The notes beneath the pieces are model-generated. The model was not told the origin of the DNA, ran no database searches, and saw only the letters and a list, made by a program, of their open reading frames with translations. This document shows, piece after piece, positions 38,636 through 48,547 of a DNA stretch of 64,000 nucleotides. The stretch is from Polychytrium aggregatum (lineage: Eukaryota; Chytridiomycota; Chytridiomycetes; Polychytriales). Position 1 is the first letter of the stretch; every line of letters starts with the position of its first letter. The stretch covers positions 124,001-188,000 of the forward strand of contig NW_026516266.1 of the NCBI RefSeq assembly GCF_025602895.1, written 5' to 3'. The position numbers and the translations under genes are program-made.

Positions 38636-39594
38636 GACTCGAAGTGTTCCTCCTCACCATCATCGTAGACGATGGTTCGGACAACCTTCGAACGGGGACG
38701 GGAGCCGGGAGCCTGAGGACGGGAGCCGGGGAAGCGGGAACCAGAGGCGGGAGCACGGGAGCCGGACTTGAGGGGGCAGGACTTGGCGACGTGGCCGGGC
38801 TTGCCACAGCGGAAGCAGAGGCGCTCCTGGAAGCGGCGGTTCTTCTCCTCGGGGGTCAGGCGGCTGACGACGGCGGCGTCGATCTGCATCGGCTCGGAGT
38901 AGAGAACCGGAGGCTCCTGGGCGGGCGGCTGGAAGGACGGGGTGCGGGAGTTGAAGGCCTGGGTGCCGAAGGAAACAGGGCCAGTGTTTCGGAGCTCGTT
39001 GTTGAGCTCGATGATGCGTGCATCGATCTTGAGGCAACGCTCGACGAACGGGACCAAGCGGAGAGGGAGAGGGTCGATGAAGGAGAGGCGCTGCTTGATC
39101 TCCCTCGACAGGCCACGGCGGAAGGCGGAGATCTTGGCTTCGTCGTTCCAGGGAAGGTCGGCGGCAACGCGGAGGAACTCTGAGGCATAATCCATGCACG
39201 AGCGGTTGCCCTGTGCCATGGAGGACAGGAGCAGCTCGGCAGTGTGGGTGCGGTCGGGATCGTCAAACGCTTGGCGAAAGCGTTCCATGAACGAGTCGAA
39301 CGAGTGCAGGATTTGATCGTTCGACTCGATCAAGGGAGTCGCCCACTGGAGGGCCGGACCAGTGAGCAAACTCAAGACGTAACCCACCTTGACTTGCTCG
39401 GACGGGAACCTGGATGCCTGGAGCATCATGAGCAGGCGGCACTGGTTGACGAAGGGGCGGAACTTTGACCTGGTGCCGTCGAACTTGTCCGGGGTCGGCA
39501 TGTGCGGGAGCTGTGGGGCGGCGGAAGAATGTGTGGTCCGGAGGAGAACCAGTTCCTCCTGGAGGGCAACGATTTGGGCCTGGAGTTGGTCCAT
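38611..39594 (-). CDS. gag: C-2 Gag (327 aa)
   Basis: A leucine-rich heptad start (LQAQIVALQEELVLL, probable coiled coil, residues 4-18) leads into a sushi/PEG10-like capsid region (about 35-200, with PDKFDGTRSKFRPFVNQC and LLTGPALQWA). A Pro/Ser-rich stretch follows, with CCHC knuckle CFRCGKPGHVAKSC (260-273) and a basic tail. The ATG is the first in frame, after a 120-base leader. Gag forms the virus-like particle and packages the RNA. Confidence 0.94.
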   Translation of the reverse strand: MDQLQAQIVALQEELVLLRTTHSSAAPQLPHMPTPDKFDGTRSKFRPFVNQCRLLMMLQASRFPSEQVKVGYVLSLLTGPALQWATPLIESNDQILHSFDSFMERFRQAFDDPDRTHTAELLLSSMAQGNRSCMDYASEFLRVAADLPWNDEAKISAFRRGLSREIKQRLSFIDPLPLRLVPFVERCLKIDARIIELNNELRNTGPVSFGTQAFNSRTPSFQPPAQEPPVLYSEPMQIDAAVVSRLTPEEKNRRFQERLCFRCGKPGHVAKSCPLKSGSRAPASGSRFPGSRPQAPGSRPRSKVVRTIVYDDGEEEHFESGNDQAQI

Positions 39595-39714
39595 GTGGGC
39601 TTTGAAAGTGGGGAGCGAGGATGCAGGGAAGACAACAGAGAATAGAAGGATGAGGGCAGCAACGAAGCCTCAGCCAAGCAGGTGGTCAGACAGAGAGAGG
39701 GAGTTCGAACAATA
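39595..39714 (-). other. C-2 leader between 5' LTR and gag (120 bp)
   Basis: Contains the self-priming site at its LTR end, then a CT-rich stretch and no upstream ATG large enough to matter. Nothing else recognised. Confidence 0.6.
39702..39712 (-). promoter_or_regulatory. C-2 self-priming site
   Basis: On the element strand TTGTTCGAACT, 2 bases (TA) after the 5' LTR. It is the exact reverse complement of AGTTCGAACAA in the LTR (39807-39817), about 39 bases downstream of the start of the LTR's TATAAA box. The match is exactly 11 bases and breaks at both ends. In Tf1 the first 11 bases of the RNA anneal in this way to prime reverse transcription. Confidence 0.78.
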
Positions 39715-40099
39715 TGTGAGGACCACGACAAGCAACGACACTGGACGACCAGGTGCTTGGCGAACAACGATAAGCTATATTACGACTTATCAGATAACAA
39801 CAAGTGTTGTTCGAACTGCAGATACAAAATGGGTGCAAGAAAGGAGGGGCTTTATAGCCAAGAGGGAAACCGAAGGGCGAAAGTGGGCGAGAGGGGTGGA
39901 GCGACAAACGAGGGACGAGATGGGGGTGCGAGGGAGGCGGAGCTGCTAGAGAGAGGGGCGAAGCACAGCGCAGTCGGAGGCGAAGTAAGAGTCATCGGCG
40001 CCAGCCAATCAGGGAATACACGCCAAGACAAACAAACATGACTCACGGTGCATCACGCGCAGCAGTCCACACGTGTTCCCAACGTGCATGATCATCACA
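39715..40099 (-). repeat. C-2 5' LTR (385 bp) with TATA box
   Basis: Element-strand order: CT-rich U3; TATAAA at 39856-39851; predicted RNA start region with AGTTCGAACAA (39817-39807); two small hairpins in R/U5, AACAAC/GTTGTT (39796-39801 / 39806-39811) and GATAAG/CTTATC (39769-39774 / 39786-39791). No AATAAA seen. Confidence 0.93.
39851..39856 (-). promoter_or_regulatory. TATA box of the C LTR
   Basis: TATAAA within GGCTATAAAGCCC on the element strand, placing the RNA start near the AGTTCGAACAA segment. Confidence 0.72.
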
Positions 40100-41086
40100 G
40101 GTCTCGACGATGGCGTTGATGCGGGGCTGGTTCAAGGGACACTGCGAGGCGATGTGGCCGAACTTGCGGCAGCGGAAGCAGCCTCCGTTACGGCGGAGGT
40201 ACTCCTTCTCGCGGTCGGTGAGCTTCTTGATCGGGCGCATGTCGACGTTGTCGAGGTCCATGGCGTTGGGGTCACGTGCGGGAGGCTGGGTCGGCTGGAA
40301 GGCGGGACGAGGAGGACGGACCATTGGGCGGAACTGCGGCTGACCAGGTGGAGCGCGGAAGAGAGGAGGTCGCTGGAACTGGAGCTCGCGGAAGGGTTGA
40401 TCGCGGAACTGAGTGCGAGCGGGCTGCTGCATCAGGGGTTGCGATTGACCCATAATGGACTCGTATCGCTCGGCGAGGGCCATGGCATCTTCGAGGGTGG
40501 CTGTGTTGGAGTCAAGCTTCCATTCGACTTCGATGCGCACCCTGTGCTTGAGCTTGGTGAGGTAGCGCTGCAGGTTCTGGCGGTTGTTGCTGAAGTGGGG
40601 CAGCTCGAGGAGGAGATCGCGGAAGCGAGAGTTGAACTGCTCGACGGAGCCGGTGTGGCGCAGTGCTTCGAACTCATCCTCGGTGGTGCGCAGCGAGGTG
40701 GACGGAAGGAAGGTGTCGCGGACGAGGGACAGGACGGCGGCCGGGGTCAGGTTGTCGAGTTGCTTGCCCTGGGACCAGAGGCGCCACCAGGTCTTGGCCT
40801 TGCCCTTGAGGTTCATGGCGACGGTGGCGACAGCGGTGGCGTCATCGAGACTGTGGAAGGCAATGTACTCGGTCATTGAGAAGACAAACTCGTCAACGAC
40901 AGCAGCCTTACGCTCGCCAGTGAAGGCGTCGGGGAGCGGGATCTTGGGACGCTTGAAACCGGGAGGGACCGTGGGGAGATTCGGCTGGGCAGTCAGGGCG
41001 GAGAGGACCAGGGCGCGGTCCTCGAGCGATAGTTGTTCAAGGGCCTGGAGACAGGCATTGACGGCGGGATCGTCCGATGCTACCAT
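40100..41086 (-). pseudogene. gag: B-4 gag, 5' fragment
   Basis: First 987 bases of B-4 gag, start codon at the LTR/primer-site junction, cut by C-2 just after the zinc knuckle (at INAIVET). It would end in C-2 LTR sequence as a truncated Gag that keeps capsid and knuckle. Confidence 0.92.
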
Positions 41087-41551
41087 GTCAGATCACGGGA
41101 TCAAGAGGAGATCAAAAGAAAAAGATAGAGAAGGGTTTTATTGATCTTAGCGAGGCTAGGATCTAGAGTCAAGTGTGTCTGGGGTCGAAGGTGATGACCA
41201 GAAACATGAGCGGGTGAAGGCGGGCTATTTATCTGTCTGGCGGTCCCGGAGGCGAAGCCTGCCGCAGCGGGGGCGAAGCAGCGGAGGCGGCGGGACAGCA
41301 GCCAGGCAGCAACGGCTAACCGGAGAAACATGTGAAAGTCTGACAAATGCTCGGTGGCTGACAAATGCGGGTGACACAGCGTCTGACTAATGCATGGTCG
41401 ATGACAAATGCAGGGAAAACAGAGCGGCGTGTGCAACATGAGAGCAAGGAAAAAGGAAAGGCGTCACAGGACAAAGGAAAAGGAAAGTGTGCGACGCAAA
41501 CAGTGACACAAGTGCGACGGTGCAGCTAGGCGGGCAGAGCGATCTGTGACA
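41086..41551 (-). repeat. B-4 5' LTR (466 bp)
   Basis: Complete family B LTR, followed on the right by GAGGA, the second target-site copy, and B-3 pol. Confidence 0.95.
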
Positions 41552-42828
41552 GAGGACGAGGACCAGCACATCCGCCACATCGAACTGGTCCTCGACAAGA
41601 TCCACCGACACGGCTTCAAGATCCGACCCGAGAAGTGTTCGTTCTTCAACTCGACCGTCACCTATCTCGGCTTCATCATCGGCGAAGGACGCATCCAAGT
41701 GCATCCCTCGCGCATCGACGCCATCAAGAACTACCCGCGACCAACGACCGAACACGAACTCCGCAGCTTCCTCGGCTTGACCAACACCATCATGAGCTTT
41801 GTCCCTGGCTACGCTGCCCTCGCCGGTCCACTCTCGACTCTGATCACCACCCGCTCCGCCAACTCGACCAAGTCCGTCGTCTGGGACGACAACGCCATCG
41901 CCGCCTTCGAGCAGCTCAAGTTGCTCTCGCCTCAGTCGCTGCACATGGTCAACCCGGACAAGGACATTCACCTCTTCACCGACTGGTCCGAGTCAAGCGC
42001 ATCGATTGGTGGATGGATCGGGCAGGACATGGACGGATCCGGCACGGTGCGCCCCATCGCTTTCAACTCGCAGAAACTGCACGGATCCGAACTCAACTAC
42101 TCGCCCTACAACGGCGAGCTGCTGTCGATCACCCGCCACCTCGACAAGTTCAAGAACTACCTCGTCGGCCGCAAAGTCTTCCTCCACACCGACCAGAAGG
42201 CGCTCAAGCACATCCTCGACTCCAAGACCCTCAACAAGCGCCAACAGCGAGCCATCGACACGATGCTGGACTTTGACCTCGAGATCCAGTGGATCCCCGG
42301 CTCGTGGAACAAGGTCGCCGACGTGCTCTCGCGCACACCGACAGCCATCTCCAAGGCCGTCCAAGTCTCGATCATCAACGCGATTGTCAACCTCGGACCC
42401 TCGCCCGACGATCTCTTGGACACCATCCGCACTCAGTACAGCTCCGACCCGATCCTGTCAGCACTGATCTCGGTCCTCCGCGACAACTCGACCGACGGAC
42501 TCAAGCCGTGGATGAAGGCACAGCTGCACCGCTTCTCACTTCGACACGGGATTCTCTACTTCGACTCGACCCGCATCTGCATCCCCGGCAAGGACCTCCG
42601 CATCTCGATCATCAAGGACCACCACGACTCTGTCTGTGCAGCTCACCCCGGCACCAACACGCTCTACAAGGCCATCTCGACACACTACTACTGGCCCGCC
42701 ATGTCCAAGGACATTGCCGAGTGGGTCTCGCACTGCGACATCTGCCAGCGAGCCAAGATCCGACGACAACAAGCATACGGTCACTTCTCCCGGATCCCTG
42801 TGGCCACCCGCAAGATGGACACTGTCGC
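41552..42828 (+). pseudogene. pol: B-3 pol, segment 2: RT end, RNase H, integrase zinc domain
   Basis: Resumes in frame after B-4 (EDEDQHIRHIEL) and runs to KMDTVA, where B-5 is inserted at GTCGC (42824-42828). No stops. Carries Ser in LGPSPDD. Confidence 0.93.
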
Positions 42829-43294
42829 TGTCACAGATCGCTCTGCCCGCCTAGCTGCACCGTCGCACTTGTGTCACTGTTTGCGTCGCACACTTTCCTT
42901 TTCCTTTGTCCTGTGACGCCTTTCCTTTTTCCTTGCTCTCATGTTGCACACGCCGCTCTGTTTTCCCTGCATTTGTCATCGACCATGCATTAGTCAGACG
43001 CTGTGTCACCCGCATTTGTCAGCCACCGAGCATTTGTCAGACTTTCACATGTTTCTCCGGTTAGCCGTTGCTGCCTGGCTGCTGTCCCGCCGCCTCCGCT
43101 GCTTCGCCCCCGCTGCGGCAGGCTTCGCCTCCGGGACCGCCAGACAGATAAATAGCCCGCCTTCACCCGCTCATGTTTCTGGTCATCACCTTCGACCCCA
43201 GACACACTTGACTCTAGATCCTAGCCTCGCTAAGATCAATAAAACCCTTCTCTATCTTTTTCTTTTGATCTCCTCTTGATCCCGTGATCTGACA
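42829..43294 (+). repeat. B-5 5' LTR (466 bp)
   Basis: Complete; last base supplies the A of the gag ATG. Confidence 0.95.
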
Positions 43295-44352
43295 TGGTAG
43301 CATCGGACGATCCCGCCGTCAATGCCTGTCTCCAGGCCCTTGAACAACTATCGCTCGAGGACCGCGCCCTGGTCCTCTCCGCCCTGACTGCCCAGCCGAA
43401 TCTCCCCACGGTCCCTCCCGGTTTCAAGCGTCCCAAGATCCCGCTCCCCGACGCCTTCACTGGCGAGCGTAAGGCTGCTGTCGTTGACGAGTTTGTCTTC
43501 TCAATGACCGAGTACATTGCCTTCCACAGTCTCGATGACGCCACCGCTGTCGCCACCGTCGCCATGAACCTCAAGGGCAAGGCCAAGACCTGGTGGCGCC
43601 TCTGGTCCCAGGGCAAGCAACTCGACAACCTGACCCCGGCCGCCGTCCTGTCCCTCGTCCGCGACACCTTCCTTCCGTCCACCTCGCTGCGCACCACCGA
43701 GGATGAGTTCGAAGCACTGCGCCACACCGGCTCCGTCGAGCAGTTCAACTCTCGCTTCCGCGATCTCCTCCTCGAGCTGCCCCACTTCAGCAACAACCGC
43801 CAGAACCTGCAGCGCTACCTCACCAAGCTCAAGCACAGGGTGCGCATCGAAGTCGAATGGAAGCTTGACTCCAACACAGCCACCCTCGAAGATGCCATGG
43901 CCCTCGCCGAGCGATACGAGTCCATTATGGGTCAATCGCAACCCCTGATGCAGCAGCCCGCTCGCACTCAGTTCCGCGATCAACCCTTCCGCGAGCTCCA
44001 GTTCCAGCGACCTCCTCTCTTCCGCGCTCCACCTGGTCAGCCGCAGTTCCGCCCAATGGTCCGTCCTCCTCGTCCCGCCTTCCAGCCGACCCAGCCTCCC
44101 GCACGTGACCCCAACGCCATGGACCTCGACAACGTCGACATGCGCCCGATCAAGAAGCTCACCGACCGCGAGAAGGAGTACCTCCGCCGTAACGGAGGCT
44201 GCTTCCGCTGCCGCAAGTTCGGCCACATCGCCTCGCAGTGTCCCTTGAACCAGCCCCGCATCAACGCCATCGTCGAGACCGCCGACCAGGCCACCTTCTA
44301 CGAAGATCAGGGAAACGACGAGGCGGCAACCCCTGGATACTACGACCTCTGA
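43294..44352 (+). CDS. gag: B-5 Gag (352 aa)
   Basis: Intact copy with the same protein sequence as B-2 Gag on reading. Slippery site 44310-44316. Confidence 0.94.
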   Translation: MVASDDPAVNACLQALEQLSLEDRALVLSALTAQPNLPTVPPGFKRPKIPLPDAFTGERKAAVVDEFVFSMTEYIAFHSLDDATAVATVAMNLKGKAKTWWRLWSQGKQLDNLTPAAVLSLVRDTFLPSTSLRTTEDEFEALRHTGSVEQFNSRFRDLLLELPHFSNNRQNLQRYLTKLKHRVRIEVEWKLDSNTATLEDAMALAERYESIMGQSQPLMQQPARTQFRDQPFRELQFQRPPLFRAPPGQPQFRPMVRPPRPAFQPTQPPARDPNAMDLDNVDMRPIKKLTDREKEYLRRNGGCFRCRKFGHIASQCPLNQPRINAIVETADQATFYEDQGNDEAATPGYYDL

Positions 44353-47300
44353 AGGACCCGGCGAGTTGCCGCCATCCGACTCCGACCCCCGACGCTGAAC
44401 TATTGACTCTCGCCACCGGACCTCACCTGATCAACTCTCTCATCGACGAACCCCACCGCATTGCCGCCAACCACGGCAAGGGACTGCTTGTGATCGACGC
44501 CACCCTCAACGGCTCCCCGATCACCGTCCTCATCGACCCTGGTGCGACCAACTCGCACATCTCCGAGACCCTCGCCTCGACCCTCGACCTTCGAACCAAG
44601 ACCACCGCCAACGCCGTCACGATGCCCAACGGCAAGTCCTTCCCGTCCTCCGTCACCGATCCCGTCGACCTCACCATCCACGACTACCACGCCCGCATCA
44701 ACCTCTTCACCGCGCCACTCACCTGGGACGTTATCCTCGGCAAGAACTGGCTCGACCAGACCAACCCCGAGATCGACTGGCCCTCCAACCGAATCAAGTT
44801 CTCGATCGACGGGAAGCACCACACTTGGACGGCATCGCGACCCGACACCGGAATGCCACTCACGACCCTCGAACTCCGATCCCAGTACCACATGTCGACC
44901 CAGCAGATCAACGCACTGGCTTCGACTCCCGGCGCCGTGTATGTTTGTACTCTGAGCAGTGACTTGAATACAGTTGCTGTTGAACCCTACGACCCCGTTG
45001 CCCAACTTGCCCGTGTCCTCGAACCACTGACCCCCGAACACCGATCCATCATCGCAAAGTACCGCGATGCCTTCAACGAACTCAAGGAACTCCCGCCTCA
45101 CCGACCCGGCATCGACATGAACATCCGACTCGACGACTCTGCCAAGCCAACCTGGTCGTCGCTCTACCAAATGTCGGCCGAAGAACTCGCTCGTCTCAAA
45201 GACGAACTCGACCGATTGCTCCGGATCGGCCACATCCGCAAGTCCGTCTCGCCCTTCGGCGCACCGATCTTCTGGGTCAAGCAGGGCGACAAGTTCCGAC
45301 TCGTCTTTGACTTCCGCGCCCTCAACAAGATCACCGTCAAGGACCGCACCGCGCTGCCCAACATGCGCGAGATCATCGACCGCCTGTCCAAGTGCCGTGT
45401 CTTCTCCAAGCTCGACTTGCAACGCGGATTCCACCAGATCCGCATTGCCGACGCCGACACCCCCAAGACGGCCTTCAGGACCAAGTACGGCCACTTTGAG
45501 TGGCTTGTGATGCCCTTCGGCCTCGCCAACAGTCCCTCCGTGTTCCAAGCCGCGATGAACGACATCTTCCGCGAGTTCATCGACGACTTTGTGTTCGTCT
45601 ACATCGACGACATCCTGATCGCATCCGAGGACGAGGACCAGCACATCCGCCACATCGAACTGGTCCTCGACAAGATCCACCGACACGGCTTCAAGATCCG
45701 ACCCGAGAAGTGTTCGTTCTTCAACTCGACCGTCACCTATCTCGGCTTCATCATCGGCGAAGGACGCATCCAAGTGCATCCCTCGCGCATCGACGCCATC
45801 AAGAACTACCCGCGACCAACGACCGAACACGAACTCCGCAGCTTCCTCGGCTTGACCAACACCATCATGAGCTTTGTCCCTGGCTACGCTGCCCTCGCCG
45901 GTCCACTCTCGACTCTGATCACCACCCGCTCCGCCAACTCGACCAAGTCCGTCGTCTGGGACGACAACGCCATCGCCGCCTTCGAGCAGCTCAAGTTGCT
46001 CTCGCCTCAGTCGCTGCACATGGTCAACCCGGACAAGGACATTCACCTCTTCACCGACTGGTCCGAGTCAAGCGCATCGATTGGTGGATGGATCGGGCAG
46101 GACATGGACGGATCCGGCACGGTGCGCCCCATCGCTTTCAACTCGCAGAAACTGCACGGATCCGAACTCAACTACTCGCCCTACAACGGCGAGCTGCTGT
46201 CGATCACCCGCCACCTCGACAAGTTCAAGAACTACCTCGTCGGCCGCAAAGTCTTCCTCCACACCGACCAGAAGGCGCTCAAGCACATCCTCGACTCCAA
46301 GACCCTCAACAAGCGCCAACAGCGAGCCATCGACACGATGCTGGACTTTGACCTCGAGATCCAGTGGATCCCCGGCTCGTGGAACAAGGTCGCCGACGTG
46401 CTCTCGCGCACACCGACAGCCATCTCCAAGGCCGTCCAAGTCTCGATCATCAACGCGATTGTCAACCTCGGACCCCCGCCCGACGATCTCTTGGACACCA
46501 TCCGCACTCAGTACAGCTCCGACCCGATCCTGTCAGCACTGATCTCGGTCCTCCGCGACAACTCGACCGACGGACTCAAGCCGTGGATGAAGGCACAGCT
46601 GCACCGCTTCTCACTTCGACACGGGATTCTCTACTTCGACTCGACCCGCATCTGCATCCCCGGCAAGGACCTCCGCATCTCGATCATCAAGGACCACCAC
46701 GACTCTGTCTGTGCAGCTCACCCCGGCACCAACACGCTCTACAAGGCCATCTCGACACACTACTACTGGCCCGCCATGTCCAAGGACATTGCCGAGTGGG
46801 TCTCGCACTGCGACATCTGCCAGCGAGCCAAGATCCGACGACAACAAGCATACGGTCACTTCTCCCGGATCCCTGTGGCCACCCGCAAGATGGACACTGT
46901 CGCCCTCGACTTCATCCTCGGACTCCCGCCTGTCACGGACTCACTCTCGGGACGCACCTTCAACTCGATCACGATCTTTGTCGACTCCCTCACCAAGTAC
47001 GTCGTCCTGGTTCCTGGCAACAAGACCGACTCGGCCGAAGACGTCGCCCGCCAGTACTTCCGCGATGTCTTTGTGCACTTTGGACTCGCCGGCACTTTCA
47101 TCTCGGATCACGACACACGCTTCCGGTCGGCCTTCTGGACAGGACTTAACACTCTGCTCAAGACCGAACTCCGGATCGCCTTTGCCCACCACCACGAGGC
47201 CGCCGGACAAGTCGAACGCTTTGTGGCAACCGTCGCCGAGGCCATCCGCTGTTCGACTCTGGCCCTCGGCTCCCGCTGGATCGATCAAGTGCCATACATC

Positions 47301-48047
47301 CAGTTCGCGCTCAACTCACACAGCTCAGCTTCGACTGGACATTCGCCCTTCTTCCTGATGCACGGTCAGCATCCTCGCACTCCTGCCAACACCGACATCA
47401 TCGCCGAGTCCAACCCTGCAGCACAGTCGATCGAGGAGATGCAAGCGACTCTGGACTTGGTCTCGGACAACATCGGCAAGGCCCAGGACCGGGCCCTGTA
47501 CTACGCCAACCGACATCGACGCGATATCAGCTACGACATTGGCGACCAAGTCCTGATCGACACGACCGCGTATCACTTCAGCACGGACGACGTCACACCC
47601 TCCAAGATGCGGATGCCGTACTTGGGACCCTTCAAGATCATCGAGAAGATCGGAACGACTGGATATCGACTTCGACTCCCGAGGACCCTCCGATTTACAA
47701 CCGAACTCCCCGCTTCCGCCCTCGTCCCCTACAACACACCATCGACCGACCAACTTGTGTTTGATGAACCCGGACCCAACCACAACGACGAATCAGTGTT
47801 CGAAGCGATCATTGGACACAGGATCAACCGACGACGTCGACTTCCTGGATATCGACACGAGTTCTTGCTCCGCTGGCAGGGATACGACCCATCTTACGAC
47901 TCGTGGGCACCACTGGCCGAACTCTTGGATGGAGGACTCGCAGATATCCACGACTTCCTCAGCCGCAACCGCAACCTTCCGGAAATGGACACACTGATCG
48001 ACCTTTGCCAAGCACAAGTGCAACGCAACTCGGGATCGAAAAATTGA
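44316..48047 (+). CDS. pol: B-5 Pol (via -1 frameshift)
   Basis: Intact frame with protease IDPGAT, RT YIDD, RNase H, integrase and chromodomain as in B-2. Same subtype as B-2 (LGPPPDD). No disabling change noticed. Confidence 0.94.
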   Translation, partial: RRGGNPWILRPLKDPASCRHPTPTPDAELLTLATGPHLINSLIDEPHRIAANHGKGLLVIDATLNGSPITVLIDPGATNSHISETLASTLDLRTKTTANAVTMPNGKSFPSSVTDPVDLTIHDYHARINLFTAPLTWDVILGKNWLDQTNPEIDWPSNRIKFSIDGKHHTWTASRPDTGMPLTTLELRSQYHMSTQQINALASTPGAVYVCTLSSDLNTVAVEPYDPVAQLARVLEPLTPEHRSIIAKYRDAFNELKELPPHRPGIDMNIRLDDSAKPTWSSLYQMSAEELARLKDELDRLLRIGHIRKSVSPFGAPIFWVKQGDKFRLVFDFRALNKITVKDRTALPNMREIIDRLSKCRVFSKLDLQRGFHQIRIADADTPKTAFRTKYGHFEWLVMPFGLANSPSVFQAAMNDIFREFIDDFVFVYIDDILIASEDEDQHIRHIELVLDKIHRHGFKIRPEKCSFFNSTVTYLGFIIGEGRIQVHPSRIDAIKNYPRPTTEHELRSFLGLTNTIMSFVPGYAALAGPLSTLITTRSANSTKSVVWDDNAIAAFEQLKLLSPQSLHMVNPDKDIHLFTDWSESSASIGGWIGQDMDGSGTVRPIAFNSQKLHGSELNYSPYNGELLSITRHLDKFKNYLVGRKVFLHTDQKALKHILDSKTLNKRQQRAIDTMLDFDLEIQWIPGSWNKVADVLSRTPTAISKAVQVSIINAIVNLGPPPDDLLDTIRTQYSSDPILSALISVLRDNSTDGLKPWMKAQLHRFSLRHGILYFDSTRICIPGKDLRISIIKDHHDSVCAAHPGTNTLYKAISTHYYWPAMSKDIAEWVSHCDICQRAKIRRQQAYGHFSRIPVATRKMDTVALDFILGLPPVTDSLSGRTFNSITIFVDSLTKYVVLVPGNKTDSAEDVARQYFRDVFVHFGLAGTFISDHDTRFRSAFWTGLNTLLKTELRIAFAHHHEAAGQVERFVATVAEAIRCSTLALGSRWIDQVPYIQFALNSHSSASTGHSPFFLMHGQHPRTPANTDIIAESNPAAQSIEEMQATLDLVSDNIGKAQDRALYYANRHRRDISYDIGDQVLIDTTAYHFSTDDVTPSKMRMPYLGPFKIIEKIGTTGYRLRLPRTLRFTTELPASALVPYNTPSTDQLVFDEPGPNHNDESVFEAIIGHRINRRRRLPGYRHEFLLRWQGYDPSYDSWAPLAELLDGGLADIHDFLSRNRNLPEMDTLIDLCQAQVQRNSGSKN

Positions 48048-48081
48048 TGGTTTGACTTGAGCACAATTTTTCTGGGGGGGA

Positions 48082-48547
48082 TGTCACAGATCGCTCTGCC
48101 CGCCTAGCTGCACCGTCGCACTTGTGTCACTGTTTGCGTCGCACACTTTCCTTTTCCTTTGTCCTGTGACGCCTTTCCTTTTTCCTTGCTCTCATGTTGC
48201 ACACGCCGCTCTGTTTTCCCTGCATTTGTCATCGACCATGCATTAGTCAGACGCTGTGTCACCCGCATTTGTCAGCCACCGAGCATTTGTCAGACTTTCA
48301 CATGTTTCTCCGGTTAGCCGTTGCTGCCTGGCTGCTGTCCCGCCGCCTCCGCTGCTTCGCCCCCGCTGCGGCAGGCTTCGCCTCCGGGACCGCCAGACAG
48401 ATAAATAGCCCGCCTTCACCCGCTCATGTTTCTGGTCATCACCTTCGACCCCAGACACACTTGACTCTAGATCCTAGCCTCGCTAAGATCAATAAAACCC
48501 TTCTCTATCTTTTTCTTTTGATCTCCTCTTGATCCCGTGATCTGACA
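48082..48547 (+). repeat. B-5 3' LTR (466 bp)
   Basis: Complete; preceded by the GGGGGGGA tract, followed by GTCGC and B-3 integrase sequence. Confidence 0.95.

Larger units (their letters stand above)
34183..40099 (-). mobile_element. Element C-2: complete family C (Tf1/sushi-type) chromovirus (5,917 bp)
   Basis: LTRs of 385 bp at 34183-34567 (3') and 39715-40099 (5'), termini TGTGA/TCACA, target-site duplication GGTCT (34178-34182 / 40100-40104). Gag and pol are intact. It is the innermost of five nested layers, hence the last arrival there. No tRNA-type primer site is present; the LTR-adjacent sequence instead complements the LTR itself. RT and Gag resemble the sushi group ([20 protein letters not shown]). 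Confidence 0.96.
29911..41551 (-). mobile_element. Element B-4: family B, split by C-2; net 5,719 bp
   Basis: LTRs 29911-30376 (3') and 41086-41551 (5'), flanked by GAGGA (29906-29910 / 41552-41556). Removing C-2 and its duplicated GGTCT leaves 5,719 bp. Inserted in B-3 pol, antisense to it. Pol carries Pro (LGPPPDD). Confidence 0.96.
42829..48547 (+). mobile_element. Element B-5: complete family B chromovirus (5,719 bp)
   Basis: LTRs 42829-43294 and 48082-48547; target-site duplication GTCGC (42824-42828 / 48548-48552). Inserted in B-3, a copy of its own family, in the same orientation. Gag and pol intact; Pro subtype. Confidence 0.97.
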
